Shown piece by piece: positions 38,381-47,116 of a stretch of DNA of 64,000 bases. The stretch comes from Paracoccaceae bacterium (GTDB lineage Bacteria; Pseudomonadota; Alphaproteobacteria; Rhodobacterales; Rhodobacteraceae). The translations under genes were made by a program, and so were the position numbers. The stretch spans positions 1-64,000 of the forward strand of contig WRPH01000005.1 of the NCBI GenBank assembly GCA_009773375.1. Reading direction: 5' to 3'. Each line of letters opens with the position of its first letter. The stretch's first letter is position 1. The notes below the pieces were generated by a model that ran no database searches, had not been told where the DNA came from, and saw only the letters and a list, made by a program, of their open reading frames with translations.

Positions 38381-39895
38381 ATGAAACAGTGGAAACTGGC
38401 GGGCAGCACCGCTGTGATTGCAATTTTGGCCGGAACCGGCGCATTTGCCGAAGTGACACCGGAAGAAGTCTGGCAGAACTGGCAAGACCTGAGTGCGTCG
38501 TATGGCCAGACCGTCACCGCCACCAGCGCCGAGCGGGATGGCGATACGCTGGTGGTTTCGGGCGTCACCATCAGCCAAGACAAAGACGGCGTTGCTGTGT
38601 CTGGCTCGATTGACGAGCTGAACTTCACCGACAATGGCGATGGCAGCGTTGATGTCACCATGTCGGAAAGCTATCCGCTGCTGGTGGTGCTTCCGGCCGA
38701 TGACGGCGCCGAGCCGGTTGATCTGAAAATCACCCTGACCCAGCCCGACATGGTGATCACCGCCAGCGGCACCGCCGATGCGCTGTCTTACGATTTCGAG
38801 GCCCCGACGATGGTGGCCAAGCTGGAGGCGATCAACGGCGTTGATGCCTCGCGGGTCGATGCCACCGCCGAAGCCACGCTGACCAACATGACCGGCAGCT
38901 ATCTGGTCGAAGGCGACGGCGAGGCCAAGAACATCACCTCGGATTTCGCGGCAGAAAGCGTCAAGCTGGTGATGAGCGGCACCGATGATGAAGCCAAATC
39001 GGCTGTCAACCTGACCGCCAGCATCGCCAATCTGGCCAGCAATTCCACCGGCACTTTCCTGGGTGCCGAAGCGATGGTGGATTTTGCGGCGGCCCTGAAG
39101 GCGGGCTTCGCGGTGAACGGCAATGTCAGCTACGGCGCGACCTCGTTTGATGTGGCGATCACCGAAGCCGGTGCGCCGAGCAAGGTCAGCGGCACCCTGG
39201 GCGGTGGCGATATTTCCTTCGCAATGGACGCCAACCACATGCAATACGGCGGCGCTGGCAAGGCGGTTGCGGTCAGCATCACCAGCCCTGATATCCCGTT
39301 CCCCGAGTTGAAGATGGCCTATGAAGAAGCCGCCTTCAACTTCCTGATGCCGGTGGCAAAAACCGATGCGCCCAGCGATTTCGCGCTGCTGACCAAGCTG
39401 GTCGGTCTGACCGTGTCTGACGAGGTTTGGGGCATGTTCGACCCGGCTGGCAACCTGCCGCGCGATCCGGCGACGGTGGTGATCGACACCAAAGGCAAGG
39501 TCAAGCTGACCACCGATCTGCTGGACGAAGCCGCAATGGCCGCGATTGGCGAAACGCCACCGGGTGAATTGCACGCGCTGGACATTACCGAAATCAAGGC
39601 CTCGATTGCCGGGGCGGAATTGACCGGCAACGGCGCTTTGACCTTTGACAACAGCGACTTGACCACCTTTCAGGGCATGCCGGTGCCGACGGGCAAGGTG
39701 GATCTGAAACTGGTGGGCGGCAGCGGTTTGCTCGACAAGATCGTCGCCATGGGGCTGATGACGCAAGATGACGCGATGGGCTTCAAGATGATGGTGTCGA
39801 TGTTCGCCAACTCTGCGCCCGACAAGGACGAGATGACCTCGACACTAGAGTTCAAGGACAAGGGCTTCTACGCCAACGGCCAGAGACTGCAGTGA
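38381..39895 (+). CDS. DUF2125 domain protein, exported
   Basis: The 504-residue protein starts with a signal peptide (KLAGSTAVIAILAGTGAFA, cleavage near residue 21). The rest is rich in beta structure and polar Asp/Thr/Ser repeats (DGDTLVVSGVTI, FTDNGDGSVDVTM), matching DUF2125 proteins of Rhodobacteraceae. It probably resides in the periplasm or on the envelope; function is unknown. ATG 38381 follows a GAGG site seven bases upstream, and an in-frame TTG two codons earlier is less likely. A strong terminator follows. Confidence 0.8.
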   Translation: MKQWKLAGSTAVIAILAGTGAFAEVTPEEVWQNWQDLSASYGQTVTATSAERDGDTLVVSGVTISQDKDGVAVSGSIDELNFTDNGDGSVDVTMSESYPLLVVLPADDGAEPVDLKITLTQPDMVITASGTADALSYDFEAPTMVAKLEAINGVDASRVDATAEATLTNMTGSYLVEGDGEAKNITSDFAAESVKLVMSGTDDEAKSAVNLTASIANLASNSTGTFLGAEAMVDFAAALKAGFAVNGNVSYGATSFDVAITEAGAPSKVSGTLGGGDISFAMDANHMQYGGAGKAVAVSITSPDIPFPELKMAYEEAAFNFLMPVAKTDAPSDFALLTKLVGLTVSDEVWGMFDPAGNLPRDPATVVIDTKGKVKLTTDLLDEAAMAAIGETPPGELHALDITEIKASIAGAELTGNGALTFDNSDLTTFQGMPVPTGKVDLKLVGGSGLLDKIVAMGLMTQDDAMGFKMMVSMFANSAPDKDEMTSTLEFKDKGFYANGQRLQ

Positions 39896-39912
39896 TCTGA
39901 CGCGATCCGAAG

Positions 39913-39940
39913 GCCGCCCGGCGCGATCCGGGCGGCTTTT
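39913..39940 (+). terminator. Intrinsic terminator of the DUF2125 gene
   Basis: GCCGCCCGG (39913-39921), a 6-nt loop and CCGGGCGGC (39928-39936) form a 9-bp GC stem followed by TTTT, 18 bases after the stop codon. Confidence 0.9.
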
Positions 39941-40039
39941 GCATGGCTGCGGGTCGGCTGTGGGCAAATTTGCCCCGACACCTTGAATTCCGCGCCAAAA
40001 CCATGACTTTGGCGGCAACGCCTTTGCAAAGGAATGCCC

Positions 40040-41380
40040 ATGTCTCGCCTTGCCTCGCTGACCGAAGCCCTGCTGTCCGCCGCCAAACAGGCGGGGGCCG
40101 AGGCCGCCGACGCGATGGCGCTGTCGGGCACCTCGCAATCCATCGACATCCGTGCCGGGGCGCTGGAGCAGGCCGAACGGTCAGAGGCGACAGAGATCGG
40201 CTTGCGCGTGCTGATCGGCGGGCGGCAGGCCTGCGTTTCAGCCTCTGATACCTCGCCCGCCACCTTGGCGCGGCTGGCCGAACGCGCGGTGGCGATGGCA
40301 CGCGAAGCGCCGGAAGATCCCTATGCGGGTTTGGCAGCCCCCGATCAGATTGCCCGGAACTGGGATCTGGCTGCGCTGCAACTGGTTGAAGACGCTGAAG
40401 AACCCAGCGCCGCCCGGCTGGAAGCATTGGCGCGCGAGGCCGAAGCCGCCGCCATGGCCACCGCTGGCATTGCCCAGGTAGAGGCCTCGGCTGGCTATGG
40501 CCGCCGTCAGGTTCATTTGTCTGCCAGCAACGGTTTTTCCGGCGGCTATGAACGGTCGTCGCATTCGGTTTCCGCCGTTGCCTTCACCGGGTCTGGCACC
40601 GCGATGGAGCGGGACTATGCAGGTGAGGGCCGCATCTTTGCCGCCGATATGCCATCCGCCACCGAAATCGGCACCTTGGCCGCTGAACGCGCACTGGCCC
40701 GCGCCGGGGCGACCAAGCCGAAGACCGGCACCTATCCGGTGGTGTTTGACGAACGGGTTGCGTCGTCGCTGATCGGCCATCTGACTTCGGCCATCAATGG
40801 GGCCGCTATCGCGCGCGGCTCTTCCTGGCTGCTGCACGATCTGGGCAAGCAGGTGCTGCCCGCCACCCTGTCGCTGGTGGAAGACCCGCTGCGCCCGCGC
40901 ATCGGCGGTTCGCGTCCGTTTGACGGCGAGGGCCTGCCTTCGGCGCGGCGGATGGTGGTGGAAAATGGCATCCTGCTGGGCTGGACGCTGGATCTGGCGA
41001 CGGCGCGCAAGCTGGGAATGCAATCGACCGGCAACGCCGCGCGCGGCACCTCGTCGCCGCCGACACCGTCCAGCTCCAACCTTGACCTGACGCTGGGCAG
41101 CGCCAGCCGCGCCGATCTGCTGCGCGACATGGGTACCGGGCTGCTGATCACCTCGATGATCGGATCGACGATCAACCCGACCACTGGCGATTATTCACGC
41201 GGGGCTTCGGGGTTCTGGGTGGAGGGGGGCGAGATTCTGTATCCGGTGAACGAATGCACCATCGCGGGCAATCTGCGCGATATGCTGCTGCGGATTATCC
41301 CCGCCAACGACGCCCGCGTGCATCTGTCCACCCGCGTCCCCAGCCTGCTGGTGGACGGGATGATCCTTGCCGGAGCCTGA
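40040..41380 (+). CDS. pmbA: TldD/PmbA family protein, PmbA (TldE) type
   Basis: The 446-residue protein is the PmbA/TldE partner of the TldD metalloprotease, which processes peptides such as modified antibiotics and antitoxins. It has the family's SIDIRAGALEQAERSEATEIGLRVLIGGRQACVS region near residues 35-68, and SMIGSTINPTTGDYSRGASGFWVEGGE near residue 375. The HExxxH zinc motif of TldD is absent, so it is the non-catalytic subunit. ATG 40040 has AAGGA at proper distance; ATG 40034 is too close to that site. Confidence 0.9.
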   Translation: MSRLASLTEALLSAAKQAGAEAADAMALSGTSQSIDIRAGALEQAERSEATEIGLRVLIGGRQACVSASDTSPATLARLAERAVAMAREAPEDPYAGLAAPDQIARNWDLAALQLVEDAEEPSAARLEALAREAEAAAMATAGIAQVEASAGYGRRQVHLSASNGFSGGYERSSHSVSAVAFTGSGTAMERDYAGEGRIFAADMPSATEIGTLAAERALARAGATKPKTGTYPVVFDERVASSLIGHLTSAINGAAIARGSSWLLHDLGKQVLPATLSLVEDPLRPRIGGSRPFDGEGLPSARRMVVENGILLGWTLDLATARKLGMQSTGNAARGTSSPPTPSSSNLDLTLGSASRADLLRDMGTGLLITSMIGSTINPTTGDYSRGASGFWVEGGEILYPVNECTIAGNLRDMLLRIIPANDARVHLSTRVPSLLVDGMILAGA

Positions 41381-41383
41381 GCG

Positions 41384-42157
41384 GTGCCCGCGCATGACCT
41401 TGCCCTGCTGACCGACGCCGCCCGCGCTGCGGGCGAAGTGGCGCTGCAATTCTGGCAGAAAGCCCCAAAAGCCTGGGACAAGCCCGACGCCAGCCCTGTA
41501 ACAGAGGCCGATCTGGCGGTGAACGATCTGCTGCACGGCATGCTGTCGCGGGCGCGTCCGGGCTATGGCTGGCTGTCGGAAGAAACCCCGGATGATACAG
41601 CGCGGCTGGATACCGAATATCAGTTCATAATCGATCCGATCGACGGCACACGGGCGTTTATTGCGGGAGAGCAGCACTTTTCGCACTCGCTGGCGGTGGC
41701 GCGCAATGGCCGGATCACCGCTGCCGTCGTGTATCTGCCCGCGCTGGACCGGTTGTATACGGCGACCGAAACTGGCCCGGCCTTGTGTGATGGCGTGGCG
41801 ATGCAATGCAGCCAGAAATCGCTGGCAGATGGCGTTAATGTGTTGACTTCAAAGCACTCTCTTGATCCGCAGCACTGGCGCAGCACCCCGCCCGCGTTCA
41901 AGCGCAGCTTCCGCGCCTCGCTGGCCTATCGGCTGTGCCTGGTGGCCGAAGGCGCGTTTGACGGCATGATCACCTTTCAGGATGCGTGGGAATGGGACAT
42001 TGCCGCAGGCAGCCTGATCGCGGAAAGGGCTGGTGCGCGGGTGACCGACAAGCGTGGCGCGGCGCTGCAGTTCAACGCCCCCGGCGCGCAATCGGCGGGC
42101 ACTTTGGCCTGTGCGCCTGCGTTGCATAAAGATCTGATGCCGCTGATAACGCAATAG
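41384..42157 (+). CDS. Inositol monophosphatase family protein (CysQ/histidinol-phosphatase-like)
   Basis: The 257-residue protein has the magnesium-dependent phosphatase motifs of the inositol monophosphatase superfamily: SEETPDD, IIDPIDGTRAFIAG near residue 84 with the metal-binding DPIDGT, and WEWDIAAGSLIAERAGA near residue 205. The substrate could be inositol phosphate, 3'-phosphoadenosine 5'-phosphate or histidinol phosphate. GTG 41384 starts three bases after the pmbA stop, so the two are one operon. A terminator overlaps its stop. Confidence 0.88.
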   Translation: MPAHDLALLTDAARAAGEVALQFWQKAPKAWDKPDASPVTEADLAVNDLLHGMLSRARPGYGWLSEETPDDTARLDTEYQFIIDPIDGTRAFIAGEQHFSHSLAVARNGRITAAVVYLPALDRLYTATETGPALCDGVAMQCSQKSLADGVNVLTSKHSLDPQHWRSTPPAFKRSFRASLAYRLCLVAEGAFDGMITFQDAWEWDIAAGSLIAERAGARVTDKRGAALQFNAPGAQSAGTLACAPALHKDLMPLITQ

Positions 42158-42179
42158 GGCTGCCAGAAGGCAGCCCTAT
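42154..42179 (+). terminator. Terminator of the pmbA-phosphatase operon
   Basis: An 11-bp stem with loop AGAA overlaps the TAG stop (42155-42157) and is followed by an AT-rich stretch ending in TTTTT at 42185-42189. Confidence 0.75.
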
Positions 42180-42197
42180 ATGAATTTTTATACGCCG

Positions 42198-42221
42198 TAA
42201 TGTGATTTAACGTTCACATTA
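42198..42221 (-). repeat. Inverted repeat at the end of the helicase gene
   Basis: TAATGTGA (42198-42205) and TCACATTA (42214-42221) form a perfect 8-bp inverted repeat with an 8-base spacer. Its right arm overlaps the leftward helicase stop, so it may form a 3'-end hairpin for that message. Confidence 0.45.
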
Positions 42222-44489
42222 CTTTTTCTTCGGCGGCACGAAGCGCTTTGAAGTGTCCTTGGCATCTACTTTCGGACCTGCGGGTTTGGCGAAAGCGGGT
42301 TTGCCAAACGATTTCGCTTCGGAACCGTGCGACTTGAAGCCAGCCGCCTTGCCCGGTTTGCCATCTGCACCACCGTGCGATTTGAACGCGGCCGAACGCG
42401 GTGCAAACGGCTTGCGCTCGGCATCCTTGGCATAGGGCTTGGCGCCTTCGGCACGCGGCGCGTAAGGCTTGGCCCCTTCGGCGCGTGGCGCGTAAGGCTT
42501 ACGATCACCATCTTCGCGCTTGGCGTAAGGCTTTGCCCCCTCGGCACGCGGCGCGTAAGGCTTGCGTTCCGCATCAGCACGCGGCGCGTAGGGCTTCGGC
42601 GCATAGGCCGGTTTGTCACCGCGCGGCGCGTAGGGCTTGCGATCGGCGTCGTCGCGCTTGGCATAGGGCTTTGCTTCGGCACGCGGGCGCGGTGCCTCGG
42701 CAGGGGCGGCTTCGCTGCCACGGATCGGATCATAGCCATCCGCCGCCGCTTCTTCCACCAGACGCGAAGGCTTCGGCACATAGGCCGGCTTGTCCCGCTT
42801 TTCATAAGCCGGTTTCTCGGCACGTTCTGCCCGCGCCGGACGTTCCGCACGGTCGCCACGCGGGGCCGGAGCCTTGCGCGGGGCACGTTCCGGACGATCC
42901 ATCGAAGGCTCGCCGTCCATCCGCTCCATCACGACGCCGTTTTCCAGTTCGAGCGCCTGACCGAACTTGCCAGCCAGATTTTCAGCGATCTGCACGTAGG
43001 TCACATCGTCTTGCACCCGGATCGCGCCGATACCATCCTTGGTGATCGAGCCTGCGTCGCAGATTTTCGGCAGCAGCCAGCGCGCTTCGGCGCGGCCCGA
43101 CCGGCCCACCGACAGCTGATACCAGACCGAGGCACCAAATTCCGAACGCTCGCGCGGCGGAGCGGCATCGCGCGGCGGGCCTGCCTGATCCGACAGCACT
43201 TCCGGGGCCGAACGGCTGGACCGCCAGCCGCGCACAAAAGCAGCCGCGATCTGTTCGGGGCCAAAGCGCTGGATCAGCGCCAGGGCGGTGTCCATCTCGT
43301 CGGTCAGATCCTGCGCCAGAATCGGGTTTTCAAACAGCCGCAGATCGTCTTTGGCCTGAATCTCATCCGCCGAAGGTGCTGTGCCCCATTCCGCCACAAC
43401 CTTGGCGCCTTGCAGCAAACGCTGGGCTTTCTTGAACTCGGACGGGGCGACGATCAGCGCCGAAACGCCTTTCGACCCGGCACGGCCAGTCCGGCCAGAG
43501 CGGTGCAGCAGCGTTTCAGAGTTTGACGGCAAATCGGCATGGATCACCAATTCCAGACCCGGCAAGTCGATACCGCGCGCCGCCACGTCGGTAGCGATAC
43601 AGACGTTCGCCCGGCCATTGCGCAGCGCGGTCAGCGCGTTGGTGCGCTCTTGCTGGCTGAGTTCGCCCGACAGCGCCACAACCTTGAAACCGCGATTGCC
43701 CATCCGCGCCATCAGGTGGTTGACGTTGACGCGGGTTTTGCAGAACACGATGGCCGTCTTGGCCTCGTAGAAGCGCAACACGTTGAAGATCGCATGTTCG
43801 CGGTCGCGCACCGCCACCGAAAGCGCCCGATATTCGATATCGACGTGCTGCTTGGCCTCGCCCTGCGCGGCAACCCGCAGCGCGTTGACCTGAAAATCTT
43901 CGGCCAGTTTGGCGATTTCTTTCGGCACGGTGGCCGAGAACATCAGCGTGCGGCGATCTTCCGGCGAGGTTTCCAGAATATATTCCAGATCTTCGCGGAA
44001 GCCCAAATCCAGCATCTCATCGGCTTCATCCAGCACCACGGCGCGGCAACCCGACAGCACCAGCGACTTGCGGTCGATGTGGTCGCGCAGACGGCCCGGC
44101 GTGCCGACAACGATATGCGCGCCACGGTCGAGCACGCGCTTTTCAGTGCGGTAATCCATGCCGCCAACGCAGGTGGCAATCACAGCGCCAGCCGAGGCAT
44201 AAAGCCATTCCAGCTCGCGCGCCACTTGCAGCGCCAGTTCGCGGGTCGGTGCGATCACCAAGGCCAGCGGGTTATCGGCATACAAAAGCTTGTCCATGCC
44301 GCCGAGGATCTGGTCGGCAATCGCAATACCGAACGCCACGGTCTTGCCCGAGCCGGTTTGCGCCGAAACCAGCACGTCGCGGCCCTGCGCTTCGGGCGCC
44401 AGCATGGCGGTTTGCACGGCAGTAAGGGTTTCATAGCCCTTAGCAGTCAAAGCCGCGGCCAAAGGCGCGGCAATCGTTTGATCAATCAT
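42219..44489 (-). CDS. deaD: DEAD-box RNA helicase with repetitive basic tail (DeaD/CsdA-like)
   Basis: The 756-residue RNA helicase has all core motifs: AQTGSGKT near residue 41, PTRELA, GTPGR, DEADEMLD, SAT, and ATDVAARGIDLPG with HRSGRTGRAG. A DbpA-type RNA-binding domain follows (WYQLSVGRSGRAEARWLLPKI). From about residue 604 to 700 the tail is a run of about nine KP[YF]A-[PK]-R units with Asp/Glu spacers, ending in a Lys/Pro-rich terminus. It probably remodels structured RNA in ribosome assembly or cold. The repeat tail is likely disordered RNA-binding sequence and may vary in unit number between strains. Confidence 0.9.
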   Translation of the reverse strand: MIDQTIAAPLAAALTAKGYETLTAVQTAMLAPEAQGRDVLVSAQTGSGKTVAFGIAIADQILGGMDKLLYADNPLALVIAPTRELALQVARELEWLYASAGAVIATCVGGMDYRTEKRVLDRGAHIVVGTPGRLRDHIDRKSLVLSGCRAVVLDEADEMLDLGFREDLEYILETSPEDRRTLMFSATVPKEIAKLAEDFQVNALRVAAQGEAKQHVDIEYRALSVAVRDREHAIFNVLRFYEAKTAIVFCKTRVNVNHLMARMGNRGFKVVALSGELSQQERTNALTALRNGRANVCIATDVAARGIDLPGLELVIHADLPSNSETLLHRSGRTGRAGSKGVSALIVAPSEFKKAQRLLQGAKVVAEWGTAPSADEIQAKDDLRLFENPILAQDLTDEMDTALALIQRFGPEQIAAAFVRGWRSSRSAPEVLSDQAGPPRDAAPPRERSEFGASVWYQLSVGRSGRAEARWLLPKICDAGSITKDGIGAIRVQDDVTYVQIAENLAGKFGQALELENGVVMERMDGEPSMDRPERAPRKAPAPRGDRAERPARAERAEKPAYEKRDKPAYVPKPSRLVEEAAADGYDPIRGSEAAPAEAPRPRAEAKPYAKRDDADRKPYAPRGDKPAYAPKPYAPRADAERKPYAPRAEGAKPYAKREDGDRKPYAPRAEGAKPYAPRAEGAKPYAKDAERKPFAPRSAAFKSHGGADGKPGKAAGFKSHGSEAKSFGKPAFAKPAGPKVDAKDTSKRFVPPKKK

Positions 44490-44670
44490 GTCTTTTCCTG
44501 ATGGGGGACGGTTTTCCCGTGCCCGTGACGTACCATTTTCAACGGCACCTCATTCCCCATCGCAAGCCAGCCTCCCCGCCGCTTGCCCCGGAATCCTCGG
44601 GCCGATCTGCGCCGCATACAGCGAATCAGCCCGATTGTATAGTGCAAGCTGTCCGTTGCGCCCGAGGTAG

Positions 44671-44690
44671 GGTGCGTGCGTGCACGCACC
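44671..44690 (-). terminator. Hairpin after the winged-helix protein gene
   Basis: GGTGCGTG (44671-44678) and CACGCACC (44683-44690) form an 8-bp stem with a 4-base loop, 11 bases past the stop of the leftward gene ending at 44702. No T run follows, so termination is only probable. The rest of the 212-bp gap to deaD shows no gene. Confidence 0.45.
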
Positions 44691-44701
44691 GCAGGTTGGC
44701 G

Positions 44702-45406
44702 TCAGATCATCCTGATGGTGTCCTTGCCCACCGCCAACACATAGCCGCGCCGCGCGATGGTCTTGACCAGCAATTCCGACACCAGTTGATTGCCCAAGGC
44801 ATCGCGCAAGCGTTTTACCCGCGTCGCCCCCGCCGCCTCGTCACAATCCGCCGCATCCCGACCGGAAATCACGCCTTCGATCTGCGCCCCGGTCAGCACA
44901 TCATCATCCATCCGCGCCTCGGCCAGCACCGACAGCGTTTCAATCGCGGCCTCGGTCAGGGTGAATTCCATATCGTTGATATAGACCGCCCGTGCCTCGC
45001 GGCTGATCAGCAGGGACGCCACCTGAATACCACTGCGTTGAATCGCCGAAATCCGCCGGTTCAGCGCGATGATCGTGACCAGAAACACCAGCGCCGCCAC
45101 CATCAGCGCGGTGGCAAACACCAGCAGCACGAAGATCACCGAGCGATAGCTGTTCAGCACCTCGGAAAACGAGGTGCCGGATTGCGCCAGAATCTCCAGC
45201 AGCTTGATTTCCGCGCCGGTGGTCAGATCGTTGTTCTCGACGAACAGCCGTTCAACCCGCGCGTTGAAGGCGTTGGCATCCGGCAGATTCAGGAACAAGA
45301 ACACCGCCGCGCCCAGCAAGATCAGCACAATCGCCGTGATGCCGCCCGCAACCACCCGGTTGCCCGCGCGCAAACTGTCAGTAGCGGAGGAAGTAGTCTC
45401 CTGCAC
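44702..45406 (-). CDS. Membrane-anchored protein with C-terminal OmpR-type winged helix
   Basis: I prefer GTG 45406 (234 residues) because AAAGGAAA lies upstream; a start at 45439 would lack one. Two membrane helices (about 18-40 and 90-114) enclose a roughly 50-residue loop predicted to be periplasmic. The cytosolic C-terminus (about 146-228) resembles an OmpR/PhoB winged helix, with LTEAAIETL, TRVKRLRDAL and KTIARRGYVLAV. There is no receiver domain. This order, membrane first and DNA-binding last, is opposite to ToxR/CadC. It overlaps the secreted-protein gene upstream by 29 bases. I infer a one-component membrane sensor; targets are unknown. Confidence 0.75.
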   Translation of the reverse strand: MQETTSSATDSLRAGNRVVAGGITAIVLILLGAAVFLFLNLPDANAFNARVERLFVENNDLTTGAEIKLLEILAQSGTSFSEVLNSYRSVIFVLLVFATALMVAALVFLVTIIALNRRISAIQRSGIQVASLLISREARAVYINDMEFTLTEAAIETLSVLAEARMDDDVLTGAQIEGVISGRDAADCDEAAGATRVKRLRDALGNQLVSELLVKTIARRGYVLAVGKDTIRMI

Positions 45407-45659
45407 TCGCTTTCCTTTCGGCCAGACCTTCAGGCCCAAAGGTGGACAATACGTTCAGCAAAGTCCAGCCATCAGCGGTCAGCCGTGGCGCAAGTTCGCC
45501 TTCAGCCCCGCTCTTGCTGCAATTGGCGTCGGAAACCTGCGCCACACCGTAATGCAGCCGCAACGGGGCATCCTGCTTGGCCTTGTAATCGGCATAGCAC
45601 TCGGCTTGGGCGGGCAGGGCCAGCCCCAGCATCAGGGCCACGGCAAGGGAAACGCGCAT
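45378..45659 (-). CDS. Small exported protein
   Basis: The 93-residue protein has a signal peptide (VSLAVALMLGLALPAQA, cleaved before ECYADYKAKQ). The mature domain has two cysteines (ECYADYK and DANCSK) likely to form a disulfide, and the ending GDYFLRY. I recognise it as a conserved Rhodobacteraceae family without known function. ATG 45659 follows GGAG; an in-frame GTG three codons earlier is less likely. Its last 29 bases overlap the start of the membrane-anchored winged-helix gene, so the pair is translationally coupled and may form a ligand-sensor or modulator-sensor unit. Confidence 0.75.
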   Translation of the reverse strand: MRVSLAVALMLGLALPAQAECYADYKAKQDAPLRLHYGVAQVSDANCSKSGAEGELAPRLTADGWTLLNVLSTFGPEGLAERKASAGDYFLRY

Positions 45660-45850
45660 CGGTGGCACTCCATTTTTGTTGCGACCATCCTGCGCAATGC
45701 GGCCGCGCTATTCAATATCCAAGCGGGTTTATGACGGCGCTATCGCATAACAACCGCCCGTTATTGCTTGGCCAAGCCACCTCGACCCAAGGTTTTGGCA
45801 TCGAGACGGCCCAGCGCCAAAACCAGCACCTGCCATGAAGGAGGCCAAAA

Positions 45851-46357
45851 ATGCCCCAGCCGATGATCGCATCCGAAACCCTTGCCGAAACCATCCACGC
45901 GCTGCGTCATGCCCGCCATGTGCCGATGTTTGCGATGAAACGTCAGGCCAACCGCCTGCTGGCCGCAGTCATCGCGGTGTCGCTGCTGGCGGCTTCTGCG
46001 CTGCCGTCGCATGCTGACAAGCGCGGTGACAATATCGCCAAGCTTCTGGCCGGGGCTCTGGCGGTTGGCCTGATCGCCAACAGCATCGACAACAACAAGG
46101 CCCGCGCCACCCCTGCCCCCGCCCCGCAACCGCAGCCGCAACCCACCGGCCTGCCGCGCGTGCCGTCGGTCTGCGCGATTTCCATCGACAGCAATTCCGG
46201 CGACGCGGTGACGATGTATCCCGAAAAATGCCTGCGCCGCGAGGGGTTCAGCTACGGCCTGCCCGCCTGCGCCCGTCCGGCCCGCATCTTTGGCGAGGCC
46301 GACAAGATCTATTCCGCAAATTGCCTGCAAGACGCCGGCTTCAAGCTGGGCCGCTAA
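45851..46357 (+). CDS. Exported hypothetical protein with Pro/Gln linker
   Basis: This 168-residue protein has a strong AAGGAGG site before ATG 45851. Its hydrophobic signal segment (LLAAVIAVSLLAASALPSHA) lies unusually deep, at about residues 36-55, so an internal start at ATG 45935 is possible. After a second short hydrophobic stretch (IAKLLAGALAVGLIAN) comes a linker of alternating Pro, Ala and Gln. The C-terminal domain carries four cysteines (VCAIS, EKCLRR, PACARP, ANCLQD), probably forming two disulfides in the periplasm. I do not recognise a named family. Confidence 0.7.
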   Translation: MPQPMIASETLAETIHALRHARHVPMFAMKRQANRLLAAVIAVSLLAASALPSHADKRGDNIAKLLAGALAVGLIANSIDNNKARATPAPAPQPQPQPTGLPRVPSVCAISIDSNSGDAVTMYPEKCLRREGFSYGLPACARPARIFGEADKIYSANCLQDAGFKLGR

Positions 46358-46408
46358 GGCTGTTTCAGATTCGGGTCCGTGATCCCCTAGTCCTTAGGGC
46401 CCGACCTT

Positions 46409-46447
46409 GGGGGCGGAAGGCCAGAGCAGCTTCCGCCCCCCCTTTTT
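46409..46447 (+). terminator. Strong intrinsic terminator
   Basis: GGGGGCGGAAG (46409-46419), a 10-base loop and CTTCCGCCCCC (46430-46440) form a perfect 11-bp stem followed by CCTTTTT. It ends the hypothetical gene stopping at 46357 and lies directly upstream of rnhB. Confidence 0.92.
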
Positions 46448-46477
46448 ATGCGCCGCATTTCACGCTACGCGGATGAC

Positions 46478-47116
46478 ATGCATAAACTTACCGCCGATTT
46501 CAGCTTCGAGACCGCCGCCCAAGCCCGCGGCTTTGCTTGCATTGCAGGTGTTGATGAGGTTGGTCGTGGTCCGCTGGCGGGCCCGGTCACTGCGGCTGCC
46601 GTTATCCTTGATCCGGACAACATCCCCGCCGGTCTGGCGGATTCCAAGGCGCTGACCGCTGCGAAACGCGCGGCGCTTTACGATGCAATCCTGCAAAGCG
46701 CGCAGTGCTGCATTGCGCATGCGTCGGTTGAAGAAATTGATCAGTTGAACATCCTCCGCGCCAGCCATCTGGCAATGGAGCGCGCGGTGGCCGGGTTACC
46801 CCGCCTGCCGCACCACATTCTGATCGACGGCAACCTGATTCCGGCCAACCTGAAGGGCCGCGCCGAGGCGATTGTGAAGGGCGATGCGAAATCTTTGTCG
46901 ATTGCCGCCGCCTCGATCATCGCGAAAGTGACGCGAGATCGCATCATGGTGGATTTGGCGCAACAGCACCCTGGCTATGGCTGGGAAAACAATGCCGGAT
47001 ACCCGACAAAGTTGCACCAACAAGCGCTTCTAAATCTTGGGGTCACTCCTTGGCATAGACGTTCGTTCAAACCTGTCCACAATATCTTGTATCAAGACAA
47101 ATCTATAACCCCTTGA
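46478..47116 (+). CDS. rnhB: Ribonuclease HII
   Basis: The 212-residue enzyme cuts RNA in RNA-DNA hybrids and at single ribonucleotides in DNA. It has the active-site motif IAGVDEVGRGPLAGPV with the catalytic Asp-Glu pair, DSKALTAAKR, and IAAASIIAKVTRDRIM with a further metal ligand region. A start at 46448 is in frame but falls directly on the T run of the upstream terminator, so ATG 46478 is preferred. The gene ends 86 bp before ccrM, with a regulatory region in that gap. Confidence 0.92.
   Translation: MHKLTADFSFETAAQARGFACIAGVDEVGRGPLAGPVTAAAVILDPDNIPAGLADSKALTAAKRAALYDAILQSAQCCIAHASVEEIDQLNILRASHLAMERAVAGLPRLPHHILIDGNLIPANLKGRAEAIVKGDAKSLSIAAASIIAKVTRDRIMVDLAQQHPGYGWENNAGYPTKLHQQALLNLGVTPWHRRSFKPVHNILYQDKSITP

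Noticed and set aside
38252-39766. Upstream extension of the SDR gene on the minus strand
   Set aside because: The frame is open but overlaps the DUF2125 gene antisense; the SDR has a clear start at 38251 with a strong ribosome-binding site.
42430-42690. Short tandem DNA repeats resembling a CRISPR array
   Set aside because: Repeats are contiguous in-frame codons of the helicase tail, with no unique spacers and no cas genes nearby.
45731-45837. A 35-codon frame just upstream of the gene at 45851, possible leader peptide
   Set aside because: It has no ribosome-binding site and no regulatory codon run or attenuator structure; I could not support it.
44501-45838. A 445-codon frame on the plus strand
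   Set aside because: It runs antisense to the winged-helix and exported-protein genes, has shadow-like composition and shows no domain.
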